60,000 bases of DNA from Takakia lepidozioides. Taxonomy: Eukaryota > Streptophyta > Takakiopsida > Takakiales > Takakiaceae. Position numbers and translations under genes: made by a program. Below, in pieces: positions 37,158 through 48,892 of the stretch (its first letter is position 1; each line of letters starts with the position of its first letter). The stretch is from contig CM060733.1 in assembly GCA_030704615.1 (NCBI GenBank), positions 76,052,907 through 76,112,906 on the forward strand, in the 5' to 3' direction. The notes under the pieces were generated by a model. It made no database searches, was not told where the DNA came from, and worked only from the letters and a program-made list of their open reading frames with translations.

Positions 37158-40100
37158 ATGAAGTTCTTGCAAATTATGGCAACCGATGCCCGGATCAAGA
37201 ACACTGCAAATTGGGTCTCTAAAGAAACATGTGAAGGCAATGCTACCTTCTCCAGAAGGCTAGAGACAACGCCCAACCAATTCTTAGGTCAAGGACAAGT
37301 TAACTCATTAAAAGACCAAAGAGGTTCATCTGACATGCTCGAGAGTTTGAATACCGATAGCTGTATGGATCAAAAGATCATGGGAACTCATAGATTCTTC
37401 CACTCCAGAGCAGGAAGCGCCTTAGATGTTTCAGAGATTCTTTCAGAAGCAAGTACTTTGCAAAGACGAAAAGCTTGTCGATCCATCCATGTATTGCCCT
37501 TAACTAATTCACATGGATCTGCTAATGGAGCGACCCAAGGGTTGAGGAGGGAGCCTACAAAATTGTATCCTCTTGGTGGAGTGCCCCGCCCATGGTCAAC
37601 TGAACCTCTCTCAACAACAACTGTCACTCCTAAATCAGTTCTCTCCCTGAAAAATGGCACTGACAAAGAAAAGGTGAATCTTGTCTATTTGAATTTGAAA
37701 TATAGTTTGTTCCTCGAAACTTCAAAGGGGGAAACGGGTGAGGGATTGGCCTTTGTATACACGAAATAATAAAGAAGAAAGAAAGATAGAAAGATCTTTG
37801 TATGTTGACGTCAACATAACTTACATTAATAAAATGGTCATCCACATAGAAACTACCAGGGAAGCTGTTTAGTTTAAAATGCCTCTCACATGTCCAAGTC
37901 CAAGGTACTTCTATTTGACATTTTGAAAACTAGTATTCTATCATTGAAGTCTTTTTTTACCTTCACAAGTGGGTTGGTTTGTAGGTACGAGTGTGCGTGC
38001 GCATGAGGCCCTTCAGAGATCATGAAAAAGTGTGCCCTCTTCGACAGGTTCTCTCTTATTATTCTTTGTCGTGGCACATTGTGGCTAAGGAAAATACATT
38101 TGGCTCAAGGGACAACCAGTTGAACTACTATTTCAGATATCAACAAATGAACTCACTCATGGAAAATCCAGTTGTCAATTATGACTTGCATATTCTAGAA
38201 CATGACTAAATCGTGTGTAAGAATTATTAGAAAAATGAAATGAAATGATACTTGACAGAGAAAGATGACTTCAGGAAAAAACAGCTAGAAACCAACAAGC
38301 CCAAACTATAGACGTACCAATGTATGACCTGACGAATGCAACTAAGTCTTTCCACCAAGTTCTTTGAACTAAAAAAGAGAGATAATCTAGTGTCAATGCT
38401 CTACCATGTTTCTCCACAGATATTGTGCATGCAAAAGGACAAGGTGATTGTGAAAGAGTACAACCTCCACCGTAAGAAGCCATCTTCACGACAAAGAGAT
38501 GGGGAGCTCCAATTTGAAGTGGACTACGTCCTAGATGATAGCTACGTACCTCGTAACAATCCACAGAGGAAGGAGTCTTCCCAAAAATGCATGTTTGAAA
38601 TCTTTGGCAAACCATGTGTTGAGAATGCATTGGATCATGGCTATAATTCCACTGTAAGATTCATAAGAAGGACTCAAAGTACTGTTAATCTCTTACCCGA
38701 GTTCATCCAGTATGAGGATATTGCAACCAACATATGGCGTTGGTTAGTATCTTGAGGGTATACTTGATTGATTGATGAATATACCAGTGTTGTGCGGGTA
38801 TATCATGTACCTAGGTATACCCACAGGTATATCAAGGTATAACCATTTAACTATAACCGGACCCGACGGTTTTACTTTCCCACCATTAGAATATAATCGG
38901 AGGATAATTACTAGATAATTACCCTTATTCTATACATAACGGGAGTGTTAGGATGTGGATATACCCTGCCCCGGAGGCAGGTAAAGGTTAGCTCAAAGGG
39001 TATATCCATGGCGGGTAAATCATTATCCCACCTTTACCCTTTGTCAGTTGGTTCGAGCCTTGCTCTAACCCTGCTATAGGTAATCCACTCAACAACCTTA
39101 CTTGGTAATTGATGGGCCCCACCGCTCTGCACCCACCGTGTATTCAAGCTTGGCCTACCCCCAATCTATTGTGGCACTTCCAAAGTAACTTGTGCTCCAT
39201 CCATGTCCTCAATACAAATCTTGGTTTTTGGAGCTCGTAAAGTTGTGTTATGTAGGTATGTAGTTTATCCCTAGATAATTTTATCAATAATATTGCAAGC
39301 ATTGTTGAGTATATCACTCATACATCTTGAATGTATAACTGAATGAACAATATAAATAAATCTATTTAACTCTACCCGGTATTTATTTATACCCTTCAAA
39401 TTCCACCACCAGTAATATACCCTTACCCAAAGAATAAATATAATTTTGAAAATATAGTATATCTGGATCCGGAGGGTAAGACAAAATGCATTTTCTTCTT
39501 ACCCAGACCTGGAGGGTATGTTTAAAACAATATACCCCCACAACCCTGGAAAATATTTAATCTAATTGCAATTCATTTGTCTCTCTCCCATCTCACACCT
39601 TTAGTACAACTGTTGGGGACATTGACAGATACTAACGTATGGCCAACTGGGGTCGGGCAAAACGTATACAATGATGGGTGATGGTACATATGCCGGAAGA
39701 GGACTTGTGAGTTATGACTATCCTTCACAATTGTAATGAAAAGCCATCAACCCATGTGTGTTACAAGTTGTTCCCCGATGTTTGACATAAATGCACTCAT
39801 TCATATCATAGGGTCCATCCCTAAAAGGGAGCCGTAGGCACAAAATAAAATGGCTTTTAATTAAAACCTGGGCTAGTGTTTTTTTTTTCATATCTTTTGT
39901 CCAAAACTGAAGCATAATTGCTCATCGTTTCTTTGAGAGGTCATGCTCACATTTTTGTCATTTGGCTAATTGAACTCATAGTAAATAACATATGTCATAA
40001 CATTGTCATAACATATAATTTCAATACTTGTAGTAAATTAAATTTTGTAGTAGTATCCTCAGCTCATCCTCAAGCTACTTTTCTAGTCCGATGATTTTTG

Positions 40101-42251
40101 TCTCTTGAAGTTCATGTGAGCTTGTTGAATTTTTGCAATTACTTATGAGATTTCTGAATTGAGAAGGGGTAGACCACAGGTGCTAAGGGTGGCGTCCGAA
40201 CTAATGCATCGCCTTTACGAGGATCGCAAGAATGGCATTTGCTTTTCTGTACAGGTAGCCATGTCCTCTCTCATTGATATCGCTCTCTCTCTCCATTCCA
40301 TTAGCCCCATTTTTCCTTTTATTTTCTACAGACTTCAACGAGAGTAAGGAAAGGACTAAAGAGCATTTACTTAACAAGCCATGCAATGAAACCATAACAG
40401 GTGAGCTACCTTGAGATCTACAAAGAAAAAGTGCGCGACTTATTGGCAATTGAGAAGAAAGAGGAGCGCAGATATGACAATGTGGGGTTTATGTCCAAAC
40501 AAGATGGTGGATTATCGGATGGAAGAAACTCAAACTTCTCCTTCAATGGAAACCCAACTGCTAAAAGAGAGTTTCTACGCGTAAGAGAGCATCCAATCAC
40601 AGGTATGCTTGCACCATAAATATGTGGGCATTTGTAAGCATCCAACAAATGGCCTAGTGGGCACAAGGCTGCCTTAAAAGTAGTTGTGGGTTCAATCCAC
40701 ATAGGTGTATGTTGGATGTACCCATTATGGCCAACCCAGCCATATATTGGGGGTGCACATAAAATGTGTGGATACTATGGGACTTTCAAGTCATTGGGGG
40801 AGGGTTTGACAACCGCGCCGCCCCGGTTACAACCATTAGAAGGTGTCCACCTATCGAATGGAGGGCAATAACCCTACGATGCGAAGTGACACCATGAGTT
40901 ATAGTTACTTCGAAGACTCTTCTTCGTTGTGGGCATGTGGGTCTCTCATTCAGTTTTCATAGGAGAATGTGGGATGAAAATGTGTTAGGGAATCTCACAA
41001 TGCCTCTTATGATCCTTACTGTCAAACTAGATGCAATGTTATTGGCCAGAATGCAGATGAAACACACTCTCTCTCTGATATGAAGGGCCTACCTACCCTC
41101 CTGATCACTACTAGACTGAAATTTAAACTCAGCCGATGGGAAGCCTCGTACATTTGAACAATAAATAAATGCAAAGAGAGAGAAAAAAGTAATTGCTTAT
41201 TGTGCCGGGCAACATGAAGACAATATCCATTTAATTTATGATACATTATCTGGGGTATTCTCACCATATAGTGACCACGCTCTTCAAACAGCAAGAGCAT
41301 GGATCATGCACATTTGTTCACCAAGTTTCAAAATCTCGAGGTTAGTAGCCTAAAGCCCTGGCCATGTTGGGGTCTAAATTTTGGCCGGTTGTTCACACCA
41401 GTGTTGGACTGGTAGACCGATAAGAAACTGGTATCAATACTAGTATGTATATTGGTATGTATATTGGTATGAAGTACCAGACCAGTCTGGTATCGCCTCA
41501 TGCCACTACCTAGCATATACCCGTATTGGCTTGGTATGTGCTTCCTAATACTGTGGACGATACCCTATCAATCTGGTATCAATCTGGTATTTGATACCAG
41601 TACCAGGCCCATTTTTGTTAGGAAAACCTAGGTATCAATATCGACGGCGCAATATGCACTATGCACGATATGGATGCAGCTTTCAATAATCAAAATAAAA
41701 ATCAGGCCGGAAGATGAAATATGTGAAGCTGGATATTTTGAGTAATAATATCAATGAGAAGCATGCTTGTACACATTTATATGAGAAGTGGGAGTTTTTT
41801 CAATTCCAGACCAGTATTGATATTACCCTGGTATCGATTTCTAAAAACTCTTGCTATTGATACCTGTAAAACACCACACTAATCATGTATTATTGATACT
41901 GGTACCATGGTATCAAAATCTTAGATTTTTGGCCAATACCAGTACCTCCTTGGTATCACAATTGGCCGGAGGTCTATATACCAGTACTAGTCTGGTGTGT
42001 TCAAAATATGATACCAGTCCAACACTGGTTCACACACAACATATATAATGTTGCATGTGTAAGGGCTCAGTTCTAGAGGATATATGGAAATCCTGAACAA
42101 TTCTTTATATCAAGGTAAGTCACACTACTGGAATGACTATGAGCTCTTTCAAAGTTAATATCTATTCCATATGTTTCCAAAGTCCAAGCTAGGCTTGGGT
42201 TCTATGGCCACACGTTTAGGGCAAACAAAGTGTTATGAGTACACACACACA

Positions 42252-42316
<65 letters not shown>

Positions 42317-45300
42317 GTGCCGATAAGTGTGTGGCAAGCAAAGTCTCATGAGTATAGTTCATGTGTTTGTTTCTCAACAGGGCCCTATGTAGAAGGTTTG
42401 ACATGGAAGGAAGTGAGTACCTGGGTAGAGATGGATAAGTTGGTGAAGCAAGGGGCGACCAATAGAACAATCAGCCCTACCATTACCCATCAATCAAGCC
42501 GTGGTCACACCCTCTTCACAATCAAACTCATCAGGGCATGTCTCATTCTTTCGTGTCATTGTTTTTTAAGAAAACCTACCTTAATGTGTCCGTTTGACAA
42601 CACCATGATAGCAATTATGCTGAGCTGATCAATATAATCTATTTCATTTGCATATTATAGTATCAAATGTGGTTGTTGATCAAATGATCAAGATTGTCGT
42701 TGGAATGCATTGTAATGTCAGTACTCAAACATTAATACTGGTTTTATTAAGACAATTGCCATTACAGAATCGCAGGTTTAAAAACAAGAGGCATTTTAAC
42801 AAATCAGTGTTGGTCTTCCCAATGGAAGTGTTTATGTTTATGTGTAAAGAATGGTATAATATTGTATGGGCAGGGGCACTTGAGCAGTGAGCCACAAGGG
42901 GGAACTAGTGTAAGCTACATCAACCTCGTGGACTTGGCAGGCATGCATTTCCTCCTAGAGTTAACATTCCAAGCAAGGCGCTGAAAACATTGAGATAACT
43001 ACATATTGCTAAACAAATAATGTCTTATTTTTAGAAGAATATTAAGCCCTCCGCTAGATCCTAGAGCATAACTTCCACTTGTTCTTTTTTCTTAACAATT
43101 AATAAGAAAGGAGACATCTGGGAGCGATAGCTCACAAATTAGGGCCCTTAATTATAGTCAGAGGAGAAAATAACCTCTTTCACAGTAACCTTGCCGTGAA
43201 GGCTTCCGTATGGAAGGGGGAGAAGAACATACCACACCCGTCAAGGAAGCAGGATTTGACCCCAGAATCATCTGGGTGGCACTCAGTGCACTATCCAACC
43301 GAGTTGTACTGACTGTTGGTCTCTCATTTTCACTTTGGTTCGCTCCCTTATTTCTTGTTGAATTTGTTTTTGAGAAAAAGGTCGAGAGAAGCATCCTTCC
43401 AAGGACAATATTTCATATGCCCCACATCCCACCCCTACATGCACATTCACTGTTATAGTGTTACTGTTTGTGGTGAAATGATCTACCTCAAATGGAAACA
43501 TTACTGGCTACAGTAAGTAAAGTAAAAGAAACTTTGTATAACGTCCAGTGAATTCACAGAGCCTACTGCTCAACACACAGCCCATCGAGGCGCCAATAGA
43601 TGGTTGCACATGTTGAAGATTGAACCCAGGCCGGTCACCCAGGTTATTCATAGGCAAGGCACAAATACCCAACCACTGGGCTATCTGCTCAAGTGCTATG
43701 AGAGCTCAGTTGACAATGGATTACACTTAGTCATCTTGGGCAATGATGGATTATATTGATCATGGGCATATGTCTTTAAGGGCAAATGACATATGAGAAG
43801 CAAAGATGGTATATTGATTCTCGCAAGTATAATCTCTCTCTTTGTGGATTAGATAAAAACGTGTTCTTCTCTCTCTAGAAAATCCAAACCACCTGTATGT
43901 GAGCATAAATATATGTTTGATAAAAACTCGATTTGTTGGGTGGGATTCATATATTAGGACAGGCAGCGAGAAGCTTGCAAGTGTGAAAAAATTATCGGCC
44001 GAAAGGACTTACGAATCCAAATATATCAACCGCTCTCTTTCTCAGCTTAATGATGTATGCTCACATCCTTATTGCCATTTCTATTTTAGCGTTGTCTTTC
44101 AAGGATATCATACATATATTGTGATTGTCCACTGCAAGTAACTTTCAAGAACCATAATGGGACCATAATATCGGAGAAGAAGAGTATCTATATTAATTAT
44201 CTATTGTAGAACTTTGTGGGGGTGTTTTGTAGGTGATAACAAATCTCTCTAGACCAAGAAGAAACTTTGCGTCATACCGGAGCTCTGCGCTCACATGGCT
44301 CCTCAGAGAATCACTTGGCAGCAACAGTCGAACTTTCTTGGTAGCTAACATCTCCCCAGCAGAACAGGTACTTATTATATCATCGTTACTATTCCGTGAT
44401 GAATTATGTTCAAATTAAGTTCCCCTGCAAACCTCACTACAAATAAGCTCAGATCCGTAACTGGATCTCATGAATACTATAGCCATAACATATTCAGAAT
44501 GAGAGACCCTTATGCAGCTAGTTGTTCTATTATTTAATCTAGTTAGAGAGCGCGCTTCTCTTTTATATACCCTCTTAGGGCGGCGGCCCCCACCCCGTCA
44601 AGCAGTGGGGGAATTGCCCCACACATATCACCTCTAGAAACCACCACTTGAGACCTGTACTCTACTTACCCCAATTTGGCACTTGAACCATCCCGCATTT
44701 AATAGTTGTCACCTTCCTACCTATCCTTTTTCTCACCCCCTTATACAGCGGTATCTCTTCAAATCCTTGTGTAGCTTACTATATATCCCCCTTTTTTTAA
44801 TTCATGGGCCATCCTCTAATGGACAGGGCCCTACAAACTTGGGGGGCTTATATAGCCCTAACTTAGTACCCTATGACTTTGTAAGACAAAGTGAAAATCA
44901 TTTGCTTCTTTATTTATGAGTTTCTAAAAGCCGGACAAATACGAAATTAATAGTGAAAGGGGTGATTTGGATTATATTGGACAGGATTTCCAGGAAAGTG
45001 TTCACACATTGCGATGCGCAGTGAAAGCTAACCGGATCTATAGCATCCTAACAGTCCACCAAGACCCTAGGAAGCAAATTTTTCACAAAATGAATGAAGA
45101 GATTTGTACGTTGCATTCCCTCATAGCCGAAATGACCAAGAAAAATTCAGTTGCAGTAGAAGAGTTTAGTCCAACCCGGGAAATCACCAATGAAGAAGAA
45201 GATTTCATTGACAATCTAGACCCAAAAGACCAATTTCAGGTGCATCTAAACTCTTTGAAGCATGGACTATCGTCACTCATCTAACATACAATTCAAAACC

Positions 45301-45517
45301 AGTAAAATTCGGATGTTTAATTATATGTATTCTTTTCTCTTTCTCTTTCTCTCTCCTTCTATTTCTCTCTCTCTCTCTAGTATTATACGTTATTAGACTG
45401 ATCTTCTAGTACACGTTTGTTGTGTGGGTTGACAATATTTTAAATCTCTAGAATCCATTAGATCGCGTTGCTCAAAGAATTGTTCAGGCCCTGGACGAGT
45501 TGACATACCTCTTTTAA
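37158..45517 (+). CDS. Divergent kinesin-3-like motor protein, 12 exons
   Basis: Predicted microtubule motor. Exons: 37158-37673, 37985-38047, 38420-38653, 39629-39706, 40180-40254, 40401-40602, 42381-42535, 42874-42940, 43963-44054, 44233-44367, 44985-45239 and 45452-45517. All phases agree, giving about 645 residues. A roughly 172-residue serine-rich N-terminal extension precedes the motor ([10 protein letters not shown]). Next come the P-loop [41 protein letters not shown], switch I SSRGH, switch [33 protein letters not shown] and the neck-like [24 protein letters not shown] is typical of kinesin-3. GQL for GQT and SSRGH for SSRSH are unusual and could affect ATPase activity. About 48 extra residues lie between loop-8-type elements of exon 6. 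Introns 7 and 8 appear to be GC-AG. No FHA or PH tail is seen, and the protein ends soon after the neck. The first exon is the least certain; the last exon could instead be a read-through to the stop at 45282-45284. Confidence 0.8.
38785..39548. mobile_element. hAT-like non-autonomous element in kinesin intron 3
   Basis: The left end CAGTGTTGTGCGGGTATAT matches the reverse complement of the right end, CAGGGTTGTGGGGGTATAT, at 17 of 19 positions. The flanking octamers GAATATAC and GAAAATAT match at 6 of 8 positions, consistent with a decayed 8-bp target duplication of the hAT type. The 764-bp interior is rich in GGTATA/TATACC words and has no coding capacity. Confidence 0.7.
40649..40703 (+). 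repeat. tRNA-derived SINE-like segment in kinesin intron 6
   Basis: TGGCCTAGTGGGC (40649-40661) is A-box-like and GTGGGTTCAATCC (40686-40698) is a strong B box at tRNA-like spacing. It lies just after the donor of intron 6, in the same orientation as the gene. Confidence 0.55.
41035..42240 (+). repeat. Dispersed repeat copy A, split by a hAT-like insertion
   Basis: The sequence flanking the insertion at 41399-42027 (left arm about 41040-41370, right arm about 42070-42240) is a diverged copy of 45815-46265. Shared words include GGCCTACCT.CCCTC, ATGAAGACAATATCCATTT, GATATTCTCACCA and GGGTCTA...GAGGATAT. It lies in kinesin intron 6; its partner lies downstream of the gene in the same orientation. 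Confidence 0.65.
41399..42027. mobile_element. hAT-like MITE with perfect TIR and 8-bp TSD
   Basis: The 629-bp element begins CAGTGTTGGACTGGTA and ends with its exact reverse complement, a 16-bp perfect inverted repeat. It is flanked by GTTCACAC at 41391-41398 and again at 42028-42035. An 8-bp duplication with CAG-starting ends is the hAT signature. The interior is full of GGTATC/GATACC words and has no transposase. It lies in kinesin intron 6 and splits a repeat whose paralogue at 45815-46265 lacks it. Confidence 0.88.
42242..42314 (+). repeat. (AC)n(TC)n microsatellite
   Basis: About seven AC units followed by about 29 CT units in intron 6, shortly before exon 7. The pyrimidine run could act as an extended polypyrimidine tract. 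Confidence 0.95.
43245..43305 (-). repeat. tRNA-derived SINE-like segment in kinesin intron 8
   Basis: Minus strand: CTCGGTTGGATAGTGC is A-box-like and GGGGTCAAATCCTGC (about 43248-43262) is B-box-like. Confidence 0.5.
43612..43690 (-). repeat. tRNA-derived SINE-like segment in kinesin intron 8
   Basis: Minus strand: GATAGCCCAGTGGTTGGG (about 43667-43684) fits an A box and CTGGGTTCAATCTTC (about 43616-43630) fits a B box. No full cloverleaf forms. Confidence 0.55.
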
Positions 45518-45814
45518 GCTCTCGATGTGATGACTTCAAGCTAGGGTATCAAATGATGGGGTCAGTTGAATTGCATGGCTAACACAAGATTCCCTAAGAT
45601 AATGAATGTTATTTCTTAGGAGCAAGAACATCCTATTAAACATTTTAAGTCTGAAAAGAGTACAAGAGATTTTCAAGTCTCTGATATTCGTCAAGAAGAA
45701 TTGACCCAGGTGGATGAAACCAATCCGAAGGGGGTTGTGTCCGAAACCATTCTGTCTGATAAAATTTTCTTGAATTTGTTTCGCTCTGTGACATGCAGGG
45801 CAAGGACCTTAAAA

Positions 45815-46265
45815 ATGATATGAAAGGCCTACCTGCCCTCAATATTAAACTGAAGTTTAAGCTCAGGAAGCCTACGTCCTTTGAACAAAAAACACATGTA
45901 GAGGAGATAAAAAGATTGTATTTGCACAGTGTGTGGGCAATATGAAGACAATATCCATTTTCGGATACATTGTCATGGATATTCTCACCAAAGAATGAAT
46001 CTCCTCTTAAGATCATCAGGAATATTGCTCCTACCCCCTCTGTTCATCAATTTTCAAAATCTTGAGGCTAAGCGTAAGACTTTGGCCGTAGTGGGGTCTA
46101 GAGGATATCTCGAAAGCTCGAACTAATTGTTTATATAAAGATAAGCCACACCACCAAAGTGAGCCCCTCACAAAGGTAATGCCTATTCCCTACGTTTTCG
46201 TCGAAACTGGGCGTGGGGTCTATAGCCACAAGCTAGGCTATGACAAACAAAATCTTATGAGTATA
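45815..46265 (+). repeat. Dispersed repeat copy B (no insertion)
   Basis: Diverged direct copy of the sequence that surrounds the hAT-like element in kinesin intron 6. Homology runs through GGCCTACCTGCCCTC, ATGAAGACAATATCCATTT, GGGGTCTAGAGGATAT and the GGGTCTATAGCCACA end. It lacks the 629-bp insertion and about 60 bp around the insertion site. Confidence 0.65.
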
Positions 46266-46269
46266 TCCC

Positions 46270-47535
46270 TCTCAAAAATAGAATGATTAGTAATGGGGTA
46301 TTTTTTCCCAAAAAAATAGCGTAACCTCTCACATGTGTGGAGACCTTGGAGACTAATTAAATCCCTGAATTTTAGTTGAGATATTTGAATACACAACTAT
46401 TTGATGTACCAACTAATTTCCCAGACCGATAAAATATTTTTAAACTAATTAGATTAAGTAAATATATTTTAAAAGTAGAACCTCAACCTAACCGGGATCC
46501 AGTGGTTTTTGTCGGAAACTAACCGGTAAACGGAACCGCCCCCATGTTTAAAAGTTGGATCTGCAACCAGATCGAAACTGGCTCAATAAAAAAACCGGAA
46601 CCGTCTCTTGAAATAACTGCGGACTCGAAACCAAACCTTGGTTCCTTAACAAATGCAAGAACCGCCCAACACTAGTGGCAGGTGATGACCAGCTACGCGT
46701 GTGTGGGTTTGCCCTACAAGCCCACCTGCTGTTATGAAGAAAGCCATCTGGTGGCAGTGCAAGGTGGCAGGTGATTAGTCATTTTGCGCGCAAATGGCTT
46801 TAGTTTTTTCTCTTTCCTTCGCTTCCCTGTAGCTCAACAACGACCTTTGTTTGGCATACCTTTGGAAGCTCATTCCGTGCATGATGGGCAATTCCCCCAG
46901 CTGTACTTGGTTTACTACAGGGAAGCGCTACTGTTCATTTGATATGGCAATAATCTGTAATTTTGCGTGTTTACTCATCCCTGCTTTCATAGTTTTGGAT
47001 TATGTGTGTTGTGTTGTTAGGCACGAATACTGTTACTGTGATGTGCCCATGTGTCTTCACCTACCCTGCAACATTGCAGTAATTGTCGTAGACAATGCAT
47101 GTACATAATGATCCGGTGGTCGTGTTCAATCCAGTGTTTAATTTTGCTTGATTTCAAGCTTGGGATTTTGGGTTCATAAGTTTGGGCGCAGGTTTCATGG
47201 CTCCCAAACACAAGGTCCTTGATGCACTTGAGCCACCACCTCCTCCGCTACAACATATGAATGTCGTGCATATCATTTTAACTTGGGCTTTGGAGCAACA
47301 ACATTGCACAGAGGGTCAATTGGCAGAGATTCTTGATTGCTTAGTGTACATTGCTTGTTGAGTTTGCCTCTGCCTCTTCGTGCCAACGCTGGCCAAAGTA
47401 TCCTCAAGCTCATAACTTCCAATTTCTATTTAGGAAACATGTTGATCCAATTGTACGTTGGAAAGAGAGGAGGGAAGAGGGTAATCCAAAGGGGTTTTCT
47501 GATGGTTGTCAATTTTGTTTTGAGGGAATAGTTGT
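46270..47535. other. Intergenic region, weak coding-like traces
   Basis: A frame from ATG 47198 reads for about 54 codons with a proline-rich start and helical segment, then stops. Phrases in another frame near 47420-47520 look coding-like but belong to no family I recognise. An inverted-repeat-type word, CTAGTGTTGGGCGGTTC (minus strand, about 46660-46677), resembles a hAT end without a visible partner. Confidence 0.3.
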
Positions 47536-47779
47536 GGTCGGATGGCAACTCTCAAGCAATTGAGAGACTTAGCTCGAACCAAGCGGTCTCGGGTCGTGAG
47601 TGTGACTTCGCCTCCTCCTCGGGCAACTGTGCGTCACAAAGCCAACCCGATTCGAGCTGATGTTGCTCCGCCTTCTCCTACTGCACACCCCCCACGGTCT
47701 CTGCATACGATCTTGGCCAATGCAGCCAATGTAAATTCAACGAATTCACGTTTTTATACTCTTAAGAGAGAGGGGAGAG

Positions 47780-48026
47780 AGGAGAGATTGCGCTGCGTTG
47801 CCAGACTGAATTGGAGGAGGAGAAGAAGGAACAAGTAGAGCGAGAGTGCCGGTTAAAGGGGCAGGCACAAAGAATTGAGAATCTCAGTACAATGGTTATT
47901 AACTCTGTTGTGGATGACCTTTGTTTTTTACTTCAAATATGTGCTTATTCATGTGAGAGCTTGTCATTTCTTTATTCCCAGCTTGCACCGGGCGCAACCA
48001 GGAAATTGAAACTAAAGAATATTTTT
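47780..48026 (+). pseudogene. Coiled-coil gene fragment, copy 1 (kinesin-7-tail-like?)
   Basis: One frame reads ELEEEKKEQVERECRLKGQA followed by QRIENLSTMVINS, an Arg/Glu-rich heptad pattern I associate with coiled coils after plant kinesin-7 motors. It is repeated, about 90% identical, at 48893-49138. Upstream frame 47542-47838 has a proline-rich stretch that may belong to the same source. There are no splice-consistent exons around it, so it is most likely a captured or duplicated exon. Family assignment is uncertain. Confidence 0.4.
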
Positions 48027-48100
48027 TCTTGAATGGGAAATCGGCGAGAGAGACGAAGAGACCCAATGAAATGAAAAGAAAAAAAAAATAAAAATAAAAA

Positions 48101-48692
48101 CAGTGTTGGACTCGTATCGTATTTTGAACACACCGGGCTGGTACTGGTATATAGGCCTCCGGCCAATTGTGATACCAGGGAGGTACTGGTATTGTTATAA
48201 AATCTAAGATTTGGATGCCATGGTGGTATCACTAATACATGATTGGTGACGTGTTTTACGGGTATCAATAGCAAGAGTATATAGAAACCGATACCATGGC
48301 ATTATCAATACTGGTATCAAACAAACTCACGATGTGTTAATATTGAAATGCCCACTTCTCATATAAATATGTACAAGCATTCTTCTCATTGGATTTATTC
48401 CTCAAAGTCTCTAGCTTCACGTATTTCATCTTTAGTTGCATCTAAGAGCTCATGGATTCAAGACTGAAAAAAGTCTGTTAGGTTCATATCAACAAAAGAA
48501 TTGCAGCCACTACGAATATCTACGGCCGTCGATATTGATACCTAGGTTTTCTTCACAAACTGGATCTGGTACTGGTATTAGATACCAGATTTTTAACCAC
48601 CTACCAGACTGGTAGGATATCGTCCACAGTATTAGGAAGCAGATACCAGGCCAATACGGGTATATGCTAGGTAGTGGCCTGAGGTGGATACC
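48101..48692 (-). mobile_element. hAT-like MITE copy, truncated at one end
   Basis: Inverted relative of the element at 41399-42027. It starts CAGTGTTGGACTCGTATC and shares the CTGGTATATA, GGCCAATTGTGATACCA and GGGTATATGCTAGGTAGTGG segments in reverse order. Homology stops near 48692, before the second terminal repeat, so the copy is broken. Confidence 0.75.
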
Positions 48693-48744
48693 ATTCATGA
48701 TTAACTCTATGATTGGAAACTGTGTTGTAGTCTGGAGTGCGCTC

Positions 48745-48815
48745 TTCGAGGTCCTTGTCTCCTCTGCAAGGTGCAGCCTCATTACAACGATGCCACACAC
48801 AATTCAGAGGCCTGG
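48745..48815. repeat. Copy of the 15-kb foldback terminus
   Basis: CCTCTGCAAGGTGCAGCCTC followed by ATTACAACGATGCCACACAC matches 15237-15277. It is a solo end, or one end of a diverged element. Confidence 0.5.
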
Positions 48816-48892
48816 ACTGACAACGAGCGGCAAATTTTGAATGATGAGACGAGAGGCCGATTGCCCATTTGGGTTTTGGGAGAGAGAGAGAG

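Noticed and set aside
9426-43690. Functional tRNA genes
   Set aside because: A- and B-box words are present, but acceptor and anticodon stems do not form and sequence continues into SINE-like tails.
45240-45284. Kinesin ending by read-through at the stop at 45282-45284
   Set aside because: A good donor at 45240 and an acceptor at 45450-45451 give a phase-0 exon with an amphipathic end. I prefer splicing, but read-through cannot be excluded.
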